Assembly (NCBI RefSeq): GCF_002233675.1
Contig: NZ_NMUQ01000002.1
Location: forward strand, 491,852 to 555,851
DNA length: 64,000 bases
Direction of reading: 5' to 3'
Source: Paenibacillus herberti
GTDB taxonomy: Bacteria; Bacillota; Bacilli; Paenibacillales; Paenibacillaceae
How positions within the stretch are numbered: position 1 is the first letter of the stretch; each line of letters opens with the position of its first letter. The notes beneath the pieces were generated by a model. It was not told where the DNA came from. It saw only the letters and a program-made list of their open reading frames with translations, and made no database searches. Position numbers and translations under genes: made by a program. Positions 52,635-62,378 of the stretch are shown here, one piece after another.

Positions 52635-55600
52635 ATGAGCGATCAAACCAAGCCCCTATCGGATGTGTCTTTAGCTCCTTTTCATCCCGTGCTGGGGGAG
52701 TGGTTCAGCTTCACATTCGGGTCGCCCACCGATGTACAGCGGCGCTCCTGGAAGGAGATTCGGAGCGGTGCACATACGCTGCTAGCTGCGCCAACCGGCT
52801 CCGGCAAAACGCTGGCTGCCCTGCTGCCCTGCCTGGACCGCGTGCTGCGCGCCAAAGAGGACGCTGCTGCGACAAATCCGCCGCAACCCGGAGTCCGCGT
52901 GTTGTACATCACTCCGCTCAAAGCCCTCAATAATGATATTTACGACCATGTGACGGCTTTCGTCGAAGAGATCGGCCGTTTGTATGAAGAGCGTCAAAGC
53001 AAATCTAGTGATGCCAGCAAGCTTGCTGGCTCAGAGGATTCGGGTATTTCCAAGGCTGGTAAAAGCAAGAATAGCAAGGAGAAGTCATACCGGGAAACAC
53101 TTAGTATTACTTGCGCCGTGCGAACGGGAGACACTCCCGCTTCCAAGCGAGCCGCCATGCTTCGCCGCCCGCCAGATGTGCTTGTCACCACTCCAGAATC
53201 GCTCTATATTCTGCTCGGCTCAGCCAAAGGCAGGGTGATGCTGCAAACGGCGGAGCAAGTTATCGTCGACGAAATTCACAGCCTCGCTGCCGACAAGCGC
53301 GGCTCCCATCTGTCACTGACGCTGGAGCGGCTGGAAGCCTGGTGCGGACGGCCGCTCCAACGGATCGGCCTTTCGGCTACGCAGAAGCCAATGGATCGGG
53401 TGGCAAGATTTCTTGGCGGCTGGTCGGCGGAAGCCCCGACTGCGGATGGCGGGGAGCAAGCGCTTCTTGGCGAGTCCACTGCGGTCGCTCAAACATATGA
53501 GCCGCCTACCCATCCGCTAGGCTACAGGCCTCGCCCGGTCGCCATCATCGAGAGTGCAATGAGTAAAAGTATGCAGGTATCCGTGACCATGCCGGACAAT
53601 AGCCGTCTCCATAACAACCGGGAATCGGTCTGGTTCCCGATCATGGACCGGATTCTGCAACTGATGGAAGGCTGCCGTTCCGTGCTTATCTTTGTGAATA
53701 GCCGTCGGATGGCAGAGCGGCTTTGCCTGCGGATGAACGACTATACTGGCCATGAAATGTGCCGCGCCCATCACGGCAGCATGGACAGAGGTCGACGACT
53801 CGAGGTGGAGCGCCTGCTCAAAGGGGGGCAGCTTCGCTGTATCGTAGCGACCTCCTCGCTTGAGCTAGGCATTGACGTTGGGCATGTTGATCTGGTGATT
53901 CAAATGGATTCTCCGCTGTCCGCCGCCGCAGGCATTCAACGCATTGGACGTGCCGGCCATTCCGTAGGCGATGTTAGCCGCGGCGTCATCCTGGCGCGCC
54001 AACGCGGGTCGCTGCCGGAAATCGCCGTGCTCAGCCGCATGATCGCGGAACGGGACATCGAGTCAATTGAAGTGCCGCGCGACGCCCTAGATGTGTTGTC
54101 GCAGCAAACCGTTGCAATGGCCTCCGGCGATACTTGGACGCTGGATGGGCTTTACCGGCTCATTGTCGGCAGCGACAGCTACCGGGCTTTCCCCCGGGAA
54201 AGGCTAGAATCGATGCTTGCGGTGTTGGCAGGGCTTTATCCTTTTGCCCGCCCCTTGTTGGAATGGGACCGTGAGGGGGATCTCATCGGCCCCCGCTCCA
54301 ACAGCCGCATGGCCGCTGTCACCGGAGCTGGCACGATTCCGCAAAGCGGCGCCTATCCCGTCCACCATGCTGACAGTCGCTCCCATATCGGGGAGCTTGA
54401 CGAGGAATTCGTGCAGGAGAGTCGGGTTGGAGACGTGTTCCAGCTCGGTACGAATTCCTGGACCATCCGTCTGATTAACAAGGATCGGATCTACGTGACG
54501 GAGACGAGCAATAGCTTCAGCGAGATCCCTTTTTGGCGCAATGAGGCCGGCTCCCGCTCCTACTTGCTCGGCGAACGAGTCGCCGCTCTCTGGGCGGATC
54601 TGTTGGAGAGGCTGCAGAAGGCTGATGCCGATGAAGCGATGCTAAAAAGGGAGCGTAATCCGGCCGCATTAGAACCAGCTGTTATTGATCCAGATGCAGC
54701 AATGGATGCGGGAGCCGGATCCCCATCCACCCCTGATGCTAGAGCGGCTGCGGGAGCCGACTCTGCATCCATCCTAGATGCCAAAACCGATGCGGATAAC
54801 GAGCCTCCCTTCAGCGTAGCGGAGGGAAAGGTCATCCTGCATCTGCGGGAGCAGTACAGCTTGGACGACCGCTCGGCGCGCGGACTAGCGGCGCTGGCGC
54901 GAGCGCAGATGGTGACTGGCGTCGTCCCGACGGCGACAAGCCTAGCTGTCGAAGTATATAAGGACATCGCCGGACAGACGCATATCGTCATCCACAACGC
55001 CTGGGGCCGCCGCGTCAACCGCACTTGGCAACTGGCCATTGAGCGCCGTTTTGAAAACACGCTGCCCTACCGCCTATATGGAAACGCCAAAGACAATGGC
55101 ATCGAGTTCGTCCTGCCGGAATGGGAGCCATCCTGGCTGCAGGCCGTGCACGGCGTGACACCGGAGACGTTGCCCTCTTTGCTTATGGAGGCGTTGCCCG
55201 GCTCCCCGCTGCTCGCTGTCGCCTTCCGGCGTATTGCCGAGACGTCGCTGCTGCTCTCCCGCAGCTATACCCGCACGCCTATGTGGCAAATGCGGCTGCG
55301 CGGCGAGGGGCTGCTGCGCGCGGCTTTGCCCTTTGCAGACCGTTTTCCTTATCTGGGCGAGGCAATGCGGGAATGCCTGAACGTTTACCTTGATTCGCCC
55401 CGCCTGACAGAGCTGCTCGAGCGTATGAAAAAAGGAGAAATCACGCTGACCGTTCACCGCCGGGAGCGGCCCTCGCCACTTGCCTCGCAGTTCGCGGCTG
55501 AATATGTGAACATGCGTATCTATGAAGGCGACGGCCTGGACCGCGCCGTGCAAACGCAGCTGCTTCAGATGAGCCGGGAGCTCGCTGGTGAACTGTTTGG

Positions 55601-57743
55601 CCAAGAAGCCCTGCTTGGCGCGATCGATCCGCAAGTGCTCGCTGCCGAGCGCCAGCGTCTGGAAGAGCCGGACAGTGTCAGCCTACGCAATGCGGACGAG
55701 CTGTACCAACTGCTCAAGCAGCGCGGAGACAGCTCGGAGGAAGAACTGCTTGGCCTCGCGGCCGCTGCTGTTGTTGCACCTCAGACAGCCGCGTCATGGC
55801 TGCGGCAGCTGCAGGAGCAGCGCCGGCTCTCGCTCTACGAGCCGGGTGATGGCCTACCTCCCCGCTTCATATGTGGGGATGAAGCAGAGCTGTACGCTCG
55901 CTTTCCACAGGAGCAGGATGCGGAGATGTTCGTCGTCGAGCGCTACATCTCGACCCGGCTGGGCTTTACTCCGGTGGAGCTGGCGAAGCGCTATCCCGCT
56001 CTCGGCAAGGATGGTGCGAAGCACCTTACCGCTCGGCTGCTGGAGGCCGACCGCATTCAGCGTGCACCTTTTGCTGAGGGAGGCGAGGCGCTGTATTCGT
56101 CCAGCCTGACGGCGGCGCGGATCATCCGGCTGTCCGTTCAGGCGGCTCGCGGCCGTAGTGAAGCGGTAGACGCCATCCGCTGGTGCAGCCTCATAGCGAG
56201 CCGGCAGCATGCCCTGCAAGGGACGCAGTTGCGCGGCGAGCATGGGCTGCTGCAAGTACTTGAGCAGCTTCAGGGATTCTTTTTCCCCTTGTCGCATTGG
56301 GAGTCATTCATCCTCCCTTCCCGGCTCGCATCCTACCGTCCCGAGGAGCTTGATCTGCTATGCGCCTCTGGCGAGGTGCTCTGGTTAGGCCGCCGCGAAG
56401 ACGGGGAAAAGGAAGGCAAAATCGCCTTTTTCCTCCCGGATTCCAAGGATTTGTACACCCCTTATCTGAAAACCGATGGGGCATCCTCGCATCCTGAGCT
56501 GCTGCAGCGATTAAAGCAGGGCGGAGCGATGTTTCTAACTCGTCTGGCGCGTGAGCTGGATCGCCCCCCTTCAGAGGTGCAGGCTGAGCTGCTTGAACTC
56601 GTTTGGGAGGGACATGTGTCCAATGATCAGTTCGCCCCTCTGAGAAGCACTGGAAGCGGCAAACGCTCCAAGCCGAAAGCCGGCCGCGCTGCGGGCTGGG
56701 GCGGTTCGGGACTTGGACGCTGGTTCTGGACCGGCTCGCTGCAACGGGCGGAAGAAACGCAGACGAACGGAGCTTCCGCAGACGATCGGCGTCACGTAGC
56801 TGAGGATTCCAAATTGAATCATGCTGGGGTTCGCAGTGGGACTCCGGGAACTTCAGATGAAGGGACAGCTCCGGGTCGGTCAAAAATTACTGCAGAAAGA
56901 ACCTCCGAAGGCGCGACCGGGCCCGGCCCTAGCCCGTTGAACAGTTTGGGCCGCCCCTTGCCGGAGGCCGAGGGCAACGCGGAGGGCTCCCCTATCGTCC
57001 GTTGGATCTACCGCCTGCTGGATACCTTCGGCATCATTTCCCGCGATCTCGCAGCTGCGGCATCTCCCTATGCTTGGGAGGAACTACTTCCTTCCCTCAA
57101 ACGGCTGGAGGAATGGGGCGTTCTTGTGCGGGGCCATCTGATCCAGGGCATGCCTGCCATGCAATTCACAACTCGCGAGATTGCCGATGCGGTGCGCCGC
57201 CCATTGCCGCAAGAAGAAGGAAGCGGCCTGACCGTGATCAGTGCGGCGGACCCGGCCAATCCGTTCGGTCTGTTGGCCAATTGGCCTGACAGCGAATCGG
57301 GCGGATATGCCCGCAAGCCAGGTAATTATTTGGTACTAGAGAATGGTCGCTGGCTCTATTGGATCGAAAATAATGGCCGCCGCATCCACAGTCTTGATGC
57401 TGGGCATCCCTCTGGGAACGCTCATGCAGGTCATTCACCTGGCGCTCACGACTCCGCCGCTTCCCAAGATGCTGATGTCGCTGCCTCTTACGGGATCGCC
57501 CAGCACTCCCAGGCGGATGAGTCCGCTGGTTCGGCATCTTCAAGTCGCCCGCATGTTGCCGCGAGCCTTCAAGAAATGCTCGCATCTATTGCAACACGGC
57601 AGGGTCTAGCCAAAGTAACGGTTGAGGAATGGAACGGCAAGCCTGTAGACGAGACGGAAGGCGCTGAACTGCTGCGCGGACTGGGGGCCGAGCGGGATCG
57701 GCATCGCTTCATTCTTTGGAAAAGTCAGCTAACACGCCGATAA
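52635..57743 (+). CDS. lhr: Giant Lhr-type ATP-dependent DNA helicase with low-complexity insertions
   Basis: 1702 residues, AAGGAGACGGACG before the ATG; ordinary full-length Lhr is ~1500-1540. Core motifs: APTGSGKT (52-59), VDEIH (~211-215), LSATQK, IVATSSLELGIDVGHVDLV, QRIGRAGH (~435). The long winged-helix and C-terminal Lhr extension follow. Hydrophilic insertions lie near residues 118-152, 675-728 (Asp/Ala-rich), 1332-1452 (Gly/Ser/Arg-rich) and 1578-1642 (His/Ala/Ser-rich). Lhr is a 3'-5' DNA translocase and RNA:DNA helicase linked to repair. No AP-nuclease or ligase partner is adjacent; an AraC gene behind a LexA box follows. Confidence 0.9.
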   Translation: MSDQTKPLSDVSLAPFHPVLGEWFSFTFGSPTDVQRRSWKEIRSGAHTLLAAPTGSGKTLAALLPCLDRVLRAKEDAAATNPPQPGVRVLYITPLKALNNDIYDHVTAFVEEIGRLYEERQSKSSDASKLAGSEDSGISKAGKSKNSKEKSYRETLSITCAVRTGDTPASKRAAMLRRPPDVLVTTPESLYILLGSAKGRVMLQTAEQVIVDEIHSLAADKRGSHLSLTLERLEAWCGRPLQRIGLSATQKPMDRVARFLGGWSAEAPTADGGEQALLGESTAVAQTYEPPTHPLGYRPRPVAIIESAMSKSMQVSVTMPDNSRLHNNRESVWFPIMDRILQLMEGCRSVLIFVNSRRMAERLCLRMNDYTGHEMCRAHHGSMDRGRRLEVERLLKGGQLRCIVATSSLELGIDVGHVDLVIQMDSPLSAAAGIQRIGRAGHSVGDVSRGVILARQRGSLPEIAVLSRMIAERDIESIEVPRDALDVLSQQTVAMASGDTWTLDGLYRLIVGSDSYRAFPRERLESMLAVLAGLYPFARPLLEWDREGDLIGPRSNSRMAAVTGAGTIPQSGAYPVHHADSRSHIGELDEEFVQESRVGDVFQLGTNSWTIRLINKDRIYVTETSNSFSEIPFWRNEAGSRSYLLGERVAALWADLLERLQKADADEAMLKRERNPAALEPAVIDPDAAMDAGAGSPSTPDARAAAGADSASILDAKTDADNEPPFSVAEGKVILHLREQYSLDDRSARGLAALARAQMVTGVVPTATSLAVEVYKDIAGQTHIVIHNAWGRRVNRTWQLAIERRFENTLPYRLYGNAKDNGIEFVLPEWEPSWLQAVHGVTPETLPSLLMEALPGSPLLAVAFRRIAETSLLLSRSYTRTPMWQMRLRGEGLLRAALPFADRFPYLGEAMRECLNVYLDSPRLTELLERMKKGEITLTVHRRERPSPLASQFAAEYVNMRIYEGDGLDRAVQTQLLQMSRELAGELFGQEALLGAIDPQVLAAERQRLEEPDSVSLRNADELYQLLKQRGDSSEEELLGLAAAAVVAPQTAASWLRQLQEQRRLSLYEPGDGLPPRFICGDEAELYARFPQEQDAEMFVVERYISTRLGFTPVELAKRYPALGKDGAKHLTARLLEADRIQRAPFAEGGEALYSSSLTAARIIRLSVQAARGRSEAVDAIRWCSLIASRQHALQGTQLRGEHGLLQVLEQLQGFFFPLSHWESFILPSRLASYRPEELDLLCASGEVLWLGRREDGEKEGKIAFFLPDSKDLYTPYLKTDGASSHPELLQRLKQGGAMFLTRLARELDRPPSEVQAELLELVWEGHVSNDQFAPLRSTGSGKRSKPKAGRAAGWGGSGLGRWFWTGSLQRAEETQTNGASADDRRHVAEDSKLNHAGVRSGTPGTSDEGTAPGRSKITAERTSEGATGPGPSPLNSLGRPLPEAEGNAEGSPIVRWIYRLLDTFGIISRDLAAAASPYAWEELLPSLKRLEEWGVLVRGHLIQGMPAMQFTTREIADAVRRPLPQEEGSGLTVISAADPANPFGLLANWPDSESGGYARKPGNYLVLENGRWLYWIENNGRRIHSLDAGHPSGNAHAGHSPGAHDSAASQDADVAASYGIAQHSQADESAGSASSSRPHVAASLQEMLASIATRQGLAKVTVEEWNGKPVDETEGAELLRGLGAERDRHRFILWKSQLTRR

Positions 57744-57783
57744 GAATCCGCTAAAACCCAAGCTTCCCAAGGACATTCAACTC

Positions 57784-57806
57784 TGTTATAATAAGAACAA
57801 ACGTTC
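57784..57806 (+). promoter_or_regulatory. Extended -10 promoter overlapped by a LexA (SOS) box
   Basis: TGT-TATAAT (57784-57792) is an extended -10. GAACAAACGTTC (57795-57806) matches GAAC-RNRY-GTTC, the core of the Bacillus LexA/DinR operator, at every position, and covers the expected start of transcription. Confidence 0.65.
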
Positions 57807-57854
57807 TATTATGTTTGCTCCGGCAGCGCTGCATGGAGCAAGAGGAGGTTCCTG

Positions 57855-58661
57855 GTGCCGAGGACGGAAATGGACCAAGTCATTGGCTATATTCACCGAC
57901 ACCTATTCGACCCTATGCCGCTTGAGCAACTGGCGAAGCACATATCGTACAGCCCCTCCCATTTCACTCGACTGTTCAAGGAGAGAACAGGGTTGTCGCC
58001 GCTCTACTATGTATCCTCTTTGCGGCTCAGCCGGGCGAAGGATCTGTTGCTCAAGACGGATTACAGTATCCGTGATATCAGCTTGGAGATTGGCCAGCAA
58101 AGTCTTGGCACATTCACGACCCGTTTCACCAAATGTGTGGGCGTTACGCCATCGGAATTTAGGCAGTCCAGACAGGAAACGAATCGGCATTTACATGAGC
58201 TCCGCAGCCTCCAAACCTGGGACGAGCCGGAGGACCCTGCCTCCAAGCCGGAGGGCTCCCATCTGGCCTTGGCCCAGGTTTGCGGCGAGGTGGAACCAAT
58301 CGTTCCTTTTGACGGTTTTGTGCTCATCGGTTTATTTGCCAAGGCCATCCCAGAGGGTCTGCCCATTCACGGAACGCTGTTGCCGAAGCCGGGAGCCTTT
58401 CGTTTTTCCGGTGTGCAACCCGGCACTTATTATTTCATGGGTACCACGTTGTCCTGGAGCATGGGTGCTATGGATATGCTATTACCGCAGGCGACGCTTC
58501 GCACACGTTGGCGAACCCCGATTGTAGTGCGTCCCGGGGAGCCAGTTCCTTATCTGCATGCCTTGCTGCATGAACCGAGTCCTGACGATCCTCCAATTCT
58601 CGTTTCGTTGCCGCTGCTGATGAACCAGTTTTTGCAACGGTTGAAAACCGAACCTATATAG
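57855..58661 (+). CDS. AraC-family regulator with N-terminal DNA-binding domain
   Basis: 268 residues, GTG start after AGGAGGTTCCTG. Two helix-turn-helices occupy residues 1-105 (PLEQLAKHISYSPSHFTRLFKERTGLSPLYYV and YSIRDISLEIGQQSLGTFTTRFTKCVGVTPSEFR), so the order is DNA-binding domain first. Residues ~130-268 form an uncharacterised C-terminal domain (PFDGFVLIGLFAKAIPEGLPIHG, RFSGVQPGTYYFMGTTLSW), possibly ligand-binding. Its promoter carries a LexA-type operator, so induction by DNA damage is predicted. Targets unknown. Confidence 0.88.
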   Translation: MPRTEMDQVIGYIHRHLFDPMPLEQLAKHISYSPSHFTRLFKERTGLSPLYYVSSLRLSRAKDLLLKTDYSIRDISLEIGQQSLGTFTTRFTKCVGVTPSEFRQSRQETNRHLHELRSLQTWDEPEDPASKPEGSHLALAQVCGEVEPIVPFDGFVLIGLFAKAIPEGLPIHGTLLPKPGAFRFSGVQPGTYYFMGTTLSWSMGAMDMLLPQATLRTRWRTPIVVRPGEPVPYLHALLHEPSPDDPPILVSLPLLMNQFLQRLKTEPI

Positions 58662-58687
58662 TAGCACCGAAGCTCCTCTCTATCATG

Positions 58688-58734
58688 ACAAACAGCCTGC
58701 AAGCAGCGGAGATCCGCGCATGCAGGCTGTTTGT
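58688..58734 (+). terminator. Hairpin after the AraC gene
   Basis: ACAAACAGCCTGCA pairs with TGCAGGCTGTTTGT over 14 bp. The following T content is modest. Confidence 0.7.
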
Positions 58735-58741
58735 GTGCTTT

Positions 58742-58837
58742 GTTGCTGATCTGCTTGTTTATCCATGTGCTCGGTTGCCGATCTGCTCCGTTATTCATTT
58801 CCTCGGTTATTGATCGGCTAGCTTGTTGATCTGCTGG
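58742..58837. repeat. Degenerate 32-bp tandem repeat (three copies, sub-period 16)
   Basis: Copies start at 58742, 58774 and 58806. Each begins GTTGCTGATCTGC or a variant, and half-units of 16 bp ending in -CTCG or -CTGG recur. Non-coding, between convergent genes. Confidence 0.6.
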
Positions 58838-58862
58838 ATTGTCTACAAATAACTCCCTATCC

Positions 58863-61800
58863 CTAGCGGATGATAGAAGCCTGGACGAACGCCGCTAACA
58901 TGGCGGCAGCCTCGCCTCTAGTAGCAGCAGCCTGCGGAGCGAAGACAGTGGAGCCATCTGCGGCCGGGCGGCCTCCGATGATTCCTGCTTGCTGCAGAGC
59001 GGCTACCCCATCTCGCGCATAAGCCGAGATGGCCGATTCATCCGCAAAAGCAGCTATCGGCTGCACTTGCTCCAGCTTCCAACCGGCTGTGCCGGCGAAG
59101 CGAACAAGCATCGCGGCCAGTTGCTCACGGGTAATTGGAGCGAGCGGCGAGAACTTGTCGCTGCCCGTGCCTCCAGTTATACCTTCAGAAGCAGCCCAAG
59201 CCACGGCCGAAGCGTAGTAGGCTGTCGCCGGTACATCCCTGAATCCGGCCGCTTGATCTCCAACAGCTGCCGCGTCATGACCTGCAATTCGGCTCAATAG
59301 CACGGCCAGATCCGCACGTGTCAACTGCAGCTGAGGCGAAAACGCATCAACAGACGTTCCCTTGATAATGCTGCGAGCAGCGAGAAAGCTCACCGGAGCT
59401 TCCATGAACTTGCCTGCCGTATCTCCATAGAATACGGGGACATTGGCGATCCGGTAGCTACCGGAGCCTGCACCTTCCAGAATAAGCTTTCCATCGCGGT
59501 ACAGGCTGCGAATGAACGGAGAGCCATCCGCATTCAGCGCCACGAGCGCTTCCGGACGAGCAGCCTCATTTGTTGCAGCTGCATATGGGACGGATAGGCG
59601 GATTGATCCCGTCGCTGCCCCTTTCAATACGGTGTCCCCAGCTGTGAGGCTAACTGTGAAGCTCGTTCCGCTCGTTCCACCTGCCCGCTCGATGATCAGA
59701 CCGATCGACTGGCCGGCTGCCGCTTTAACAGCCGCACGGAAAACTTCGCCGTTCCACTGTACGGAAGCCAGTCCCGTGTTTAGCCTGAGCTCTGCCAGAT
59801 CGGCTTCCGCCAGCTTGGCAGCGGCCTCATGGGACAGCTGGAGCTTGAGCGCAGTGGCATCCGACGGCGCAGTCAATTGAAGCTCCAGCATACGACGGCT
59901 CGCATTGGCAGCCTTTAGAGTTTCTACCACTTGCACAGTTTGGTCCAAGCCGAGCTGGACGCTCAAAATCCCACTTCCCGGCTGCGCTGCAAGCTTGAGT
60001 ACGCCAACTGCAATGCCATTCGTTACAGATACCTGTACCGGCAACACGGTCGGTGTTGGTGTCGGCGTCACGCTTGGAGTAGTCGTTGGTCCTGGATTGT
60101 AAGGTGCGTTTGGAGTAGGCGTCGCGGTAGGTGTCGGTGTTGCCGTTGGCGGCACGCTCGGCGAAGCTGTTGGCGGTGTGCTCGGCTCATCCGCCTCCTG
60201 TACGGTGACGGTCGCCTCGCTCACGCCGTAGCCATCGGAGCTAACCGCCCGAACGGTAGTCTGTCCCGCTTTGTGTGGCGTGACCAGCCCGTTCGCATCA
60301 ACGGAAGCAATATCAGGCTGGCTGGATGTGTACGTGACAGTCACAACCGTAGACGAGCCCGGTGTCACAGCCGCACTCAGCTTCACTGCGGGCTCGCCCT
60401 CTGTTAGCAGCAGCTCTTTGCGGTCCAGCTCCACACGCGTTGTGTCCAGCTGCAACAGGCCTACTGTACCGCTGACCTCATAAGCTACCAGCAGCAGCGG
60501 CTGTCCGGTTGGGCTATCCGCCGCTGAGATGAATTCCAATCCTTCCGGCGCGGAGTCCGTCTCCATCGCATTCTGTCCACCTGCAGCGGTGAAGTCGCGC
60601 GTATTTGTGTAGTTCACAAAGCGGGCATCATCAGGCGAAGTGACATCGTATGCCATGACGCCGCCTATGCGCTCCAGCCCGGTGAAAGCCAGAGTCCGCT
60701 CACCGACCTGCCCGATTTTGATGTCCTCGGGTTCTGGCCCTTTTTTGGTGCTGCGTGAATCGAACTTATTGTTGCTGTTGGAAGCATTGAAATAGTTCGG
60801 CAACTTAAAGGCGGTTATCGCCTCGAATGCGTTGCCGCTGTCATACACCTGCTTCATCGTGGACGCATCCCAGATCGAGAAGGAGCGCCCACCGTACATA
60901 TAAATGCTCTCATTGCCCCAGTCACTCATCGCCTCAACGTCATCATAAACGGTTGTCCCGCCAAAAAAAGCTGCCGCCGGCGAAGACGGGTTCAGCTGCC
61001 CTTTCAGATTCTTCACCTTGGAGACGGTGGTCATATGGGGCCATTCCGTGGCATCTCCTTCATTGCCGGTGACGAGGTAAGTCCGGTCGCCCGCTTGGAA
61101 AGAAGCGATGCCATCTGGCATATACACGCCGTAAGCGTCGGCGGTTACAGGCTGGTATTTTTTATCCTTGGCGTTCAAATCCAGCGCGTTAGCCGGTAAG
61201 CTCAGATCCTTCAGACCCAGTCCCTGCACAGAGGTGAATTTGCCCTGTTCAATATCCAATATGGCAACTGCATTGTTCTCCTGAAGCGTAACAAACGCCG
61301 TTTTCGCATCTGCGGAGAGTGCAATGTATTCCGGCTCCAAATCGGTCCGCGCTTTGTCTTTGCCGCCCTTATCAACGATCTGCCCGTTGCCCTCGGCAAC
61401 GCCGCGGATATGCACGTTGTCAGCGATGATCGTTGGATCGTCGAATTTTGCCTGGAGTGCGCTGCCGCTGTTGCGGTCTACCAGCGTTACACTGCCTTCC
61501 GGATCAATTCCGCCAGCCCCTTCTCTCGGCTCTCCCTCGTCTGCCGTCAGCACATATCGCCCATCCGGCGTCGACTTCACCATATCCGGCTGAGCACCAG
61601 TGACATAAACGTTGACTAGTACGCCCCCATAATTCAGCTCCAAAATCCGGCCCGGATCGTTCGTTCCCTCGGACTGAACGGCCACGAATATACGCTTGAC
61701 CGACGTATTTACATCCACGCTCGTGAGATCTCCGAACTTGAAGCCGTCCTCCTGCTGAGCCAGCGCCTTAATATCAATTCTGGCGTGAAGCTCCATCTGT

Positions 61801-62168
61801 CCCTGCTTCAGAGCAACAATATCCAAGCTAGGCGGGTTGGCAGATCCATTCACCAGATAAAACAATCCATTATCCCGGTTGTACTTGACGATTTCGGCGA
61901 TGCCGCCGTCCTCGCTCGACACTCCGACGCGATATTCACCGATCTTGGTCATGCCAAAAGTATTGGAGTAAACTTGCTCGGAAACAGAGACTGCCGCGCC
62001 AGCGAGCGAAGCTGTACCCGCCGACTCACTCACCGTAACTGCGCCACCCGTGGCTCCAACTGCCGTTCCTTCTGCATGTGCGGCCACTGGCAGCGCCGCC
62101 ATCACTGCCGTCGTCAAGCTAAGACCTAGACTGAGCGTGCGACTCCATCTTTTTTTACTACGGTTCAT
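58863..62168 (-). CDS. Large SLH-anchored surface protein with choice-of-anchor-I beta-propeller domain
   Basis: 1101 residues from the ATG at 62168 (AAGGGGGATAT before it). Signal peptide ~1-32 (ends AAHAEG). Residues ~60-590 form a propeller-like domain of the choice-of-anchor I family: IAEIVKYNRDNGLFYLVNG, QPDMVKSTPDGRYVLTADEGEPREG, DGIASFQAGDRTYLVTGNEGDATEW, GPEPEDIKIGQVGERTLAFTGLERIGGVMAYD. Then a BIG_2 Ig-like domain (~605-685), a Thr/Pro linker (TPTPTATPTPN), a beta-domain, and three SLH motifs at the C-terminus. Bound to the cell wall through secondary polymer. Such propellers often accompany phosphatase or nucleotidase activity, but no catalytic motif is visible. Confidence 0.88.
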   Translation of the reverse strand: MNRSKKRWSRTLSLGLSLTTAVMAALPVAAHAEGTAVGATGGAVTVSESAGTASLAGAAVSVSEQVYSNTFGMTKIGEYRVGVSSEDGGIAEIVKYNRDNGLFYLVNGSANPPSLDIVALKQGQMELHARIDIKALAQQEDGFKFGDLTSVDVNTSVKRIFVAVQSEGTNDPGRILELNYGGVLVNVYVTGAQPDMVKSTPDGRYVLTADEGEPREGAGGIDPEGSVTLVDRNSGSALQAKFDDPTIIADNVHIRGVAEGNGQIVDKGGKDKARTDLEPEYIALSADAKTAFVTLQENNAVAILDIEQGKFTSVQGLGLKDLSLPANALDLNAKDKKYQPVTADAYGVYMPDGIASFQAGDRTYLVTGNEGDATEWPHMTTVSKVKNLKGQLNPSSPAAAFFGGTTVYDDVEAMSDWGNESIYMYGGRSFSIWDASTMKQVYDSGNAFEAITAFKLPNYFNASNSNNKFDSRSTKKGPEPEDIKIGQVGERTLAFTGLERIGGVMAYDVTSPDDARFVNYTNTRDFTAAGGQNAMETDSAPEGLEFISAADSPTGQPLLLVAYEVSGTVGLLQLDTTRVELDRKELLLTEGEPAVKLSAAVTPGSSTVVTVTYTSSQPDIASVDANGLVTPHKAGQTTVRAVSSDGYGVSEATVTVQEADEPSTPPTASPSVPPTATPTPTATPTPNAPYNPGPTTTPSVTPTPTPTVLPVQVSVTNGIAVGVLKLAAQPGSGILSVQLGLDQTVQVVETLKAANASRRMLELQLTAPSDATALKLQLSHEAAAKLAEADLAELRLNTGLASVQWNGEVFRAAVKAAAGQSIGLIIERAGGTSGTSFTVSLTAGDTVLKGAATGSIRLSVPYAAATNEAARPEALVALNADGSPFIRSLYRDGKLILEGAGSGSYRIANVPVFYGDTAGKFMEAPVSFLAARSIIKGTSVDAFSPQLQLTRADLAVLLSRIAGHDAAAVGDQAAGFRDVPATAYYASAVAWAASEGITGGTGSDKFSPLAPITREQLAAMLVRFAGTAGWKLEQVQPIAAFADESAISAYARDGVAALQQAGIIGGRPAADGSTVFAPQAAATRGEAAAMLAAFVQASIIR

Positions 62169-62378
62169 ATCATATCCCCCTTGTCGTCTGCTGCAGCATC
62201 GAGACATTCCCACTGTGGCCCTTCGAGCGCGAATACCCGCTATTCGTATCTGCTTGTCAGCTTATCAAGGGGTTGTAAAGGCGGAATCACCGTTTTATGA
62301 AGAAATTGTATACAAACCTACTGCTGCGGAATCCTGTACAATGTTCCCAACGCCTATATTGGGGAGGAGAACCACCAT

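Noticed and set aside
52472-52638. A 56-codon plus-strand frame whose TGA overlaps the helicase ATG
   Set aside because: Its AGGAGG is about 20 nt from the ATG, there are no recognisable motifs, and the overlap could be chance; too weak to call.
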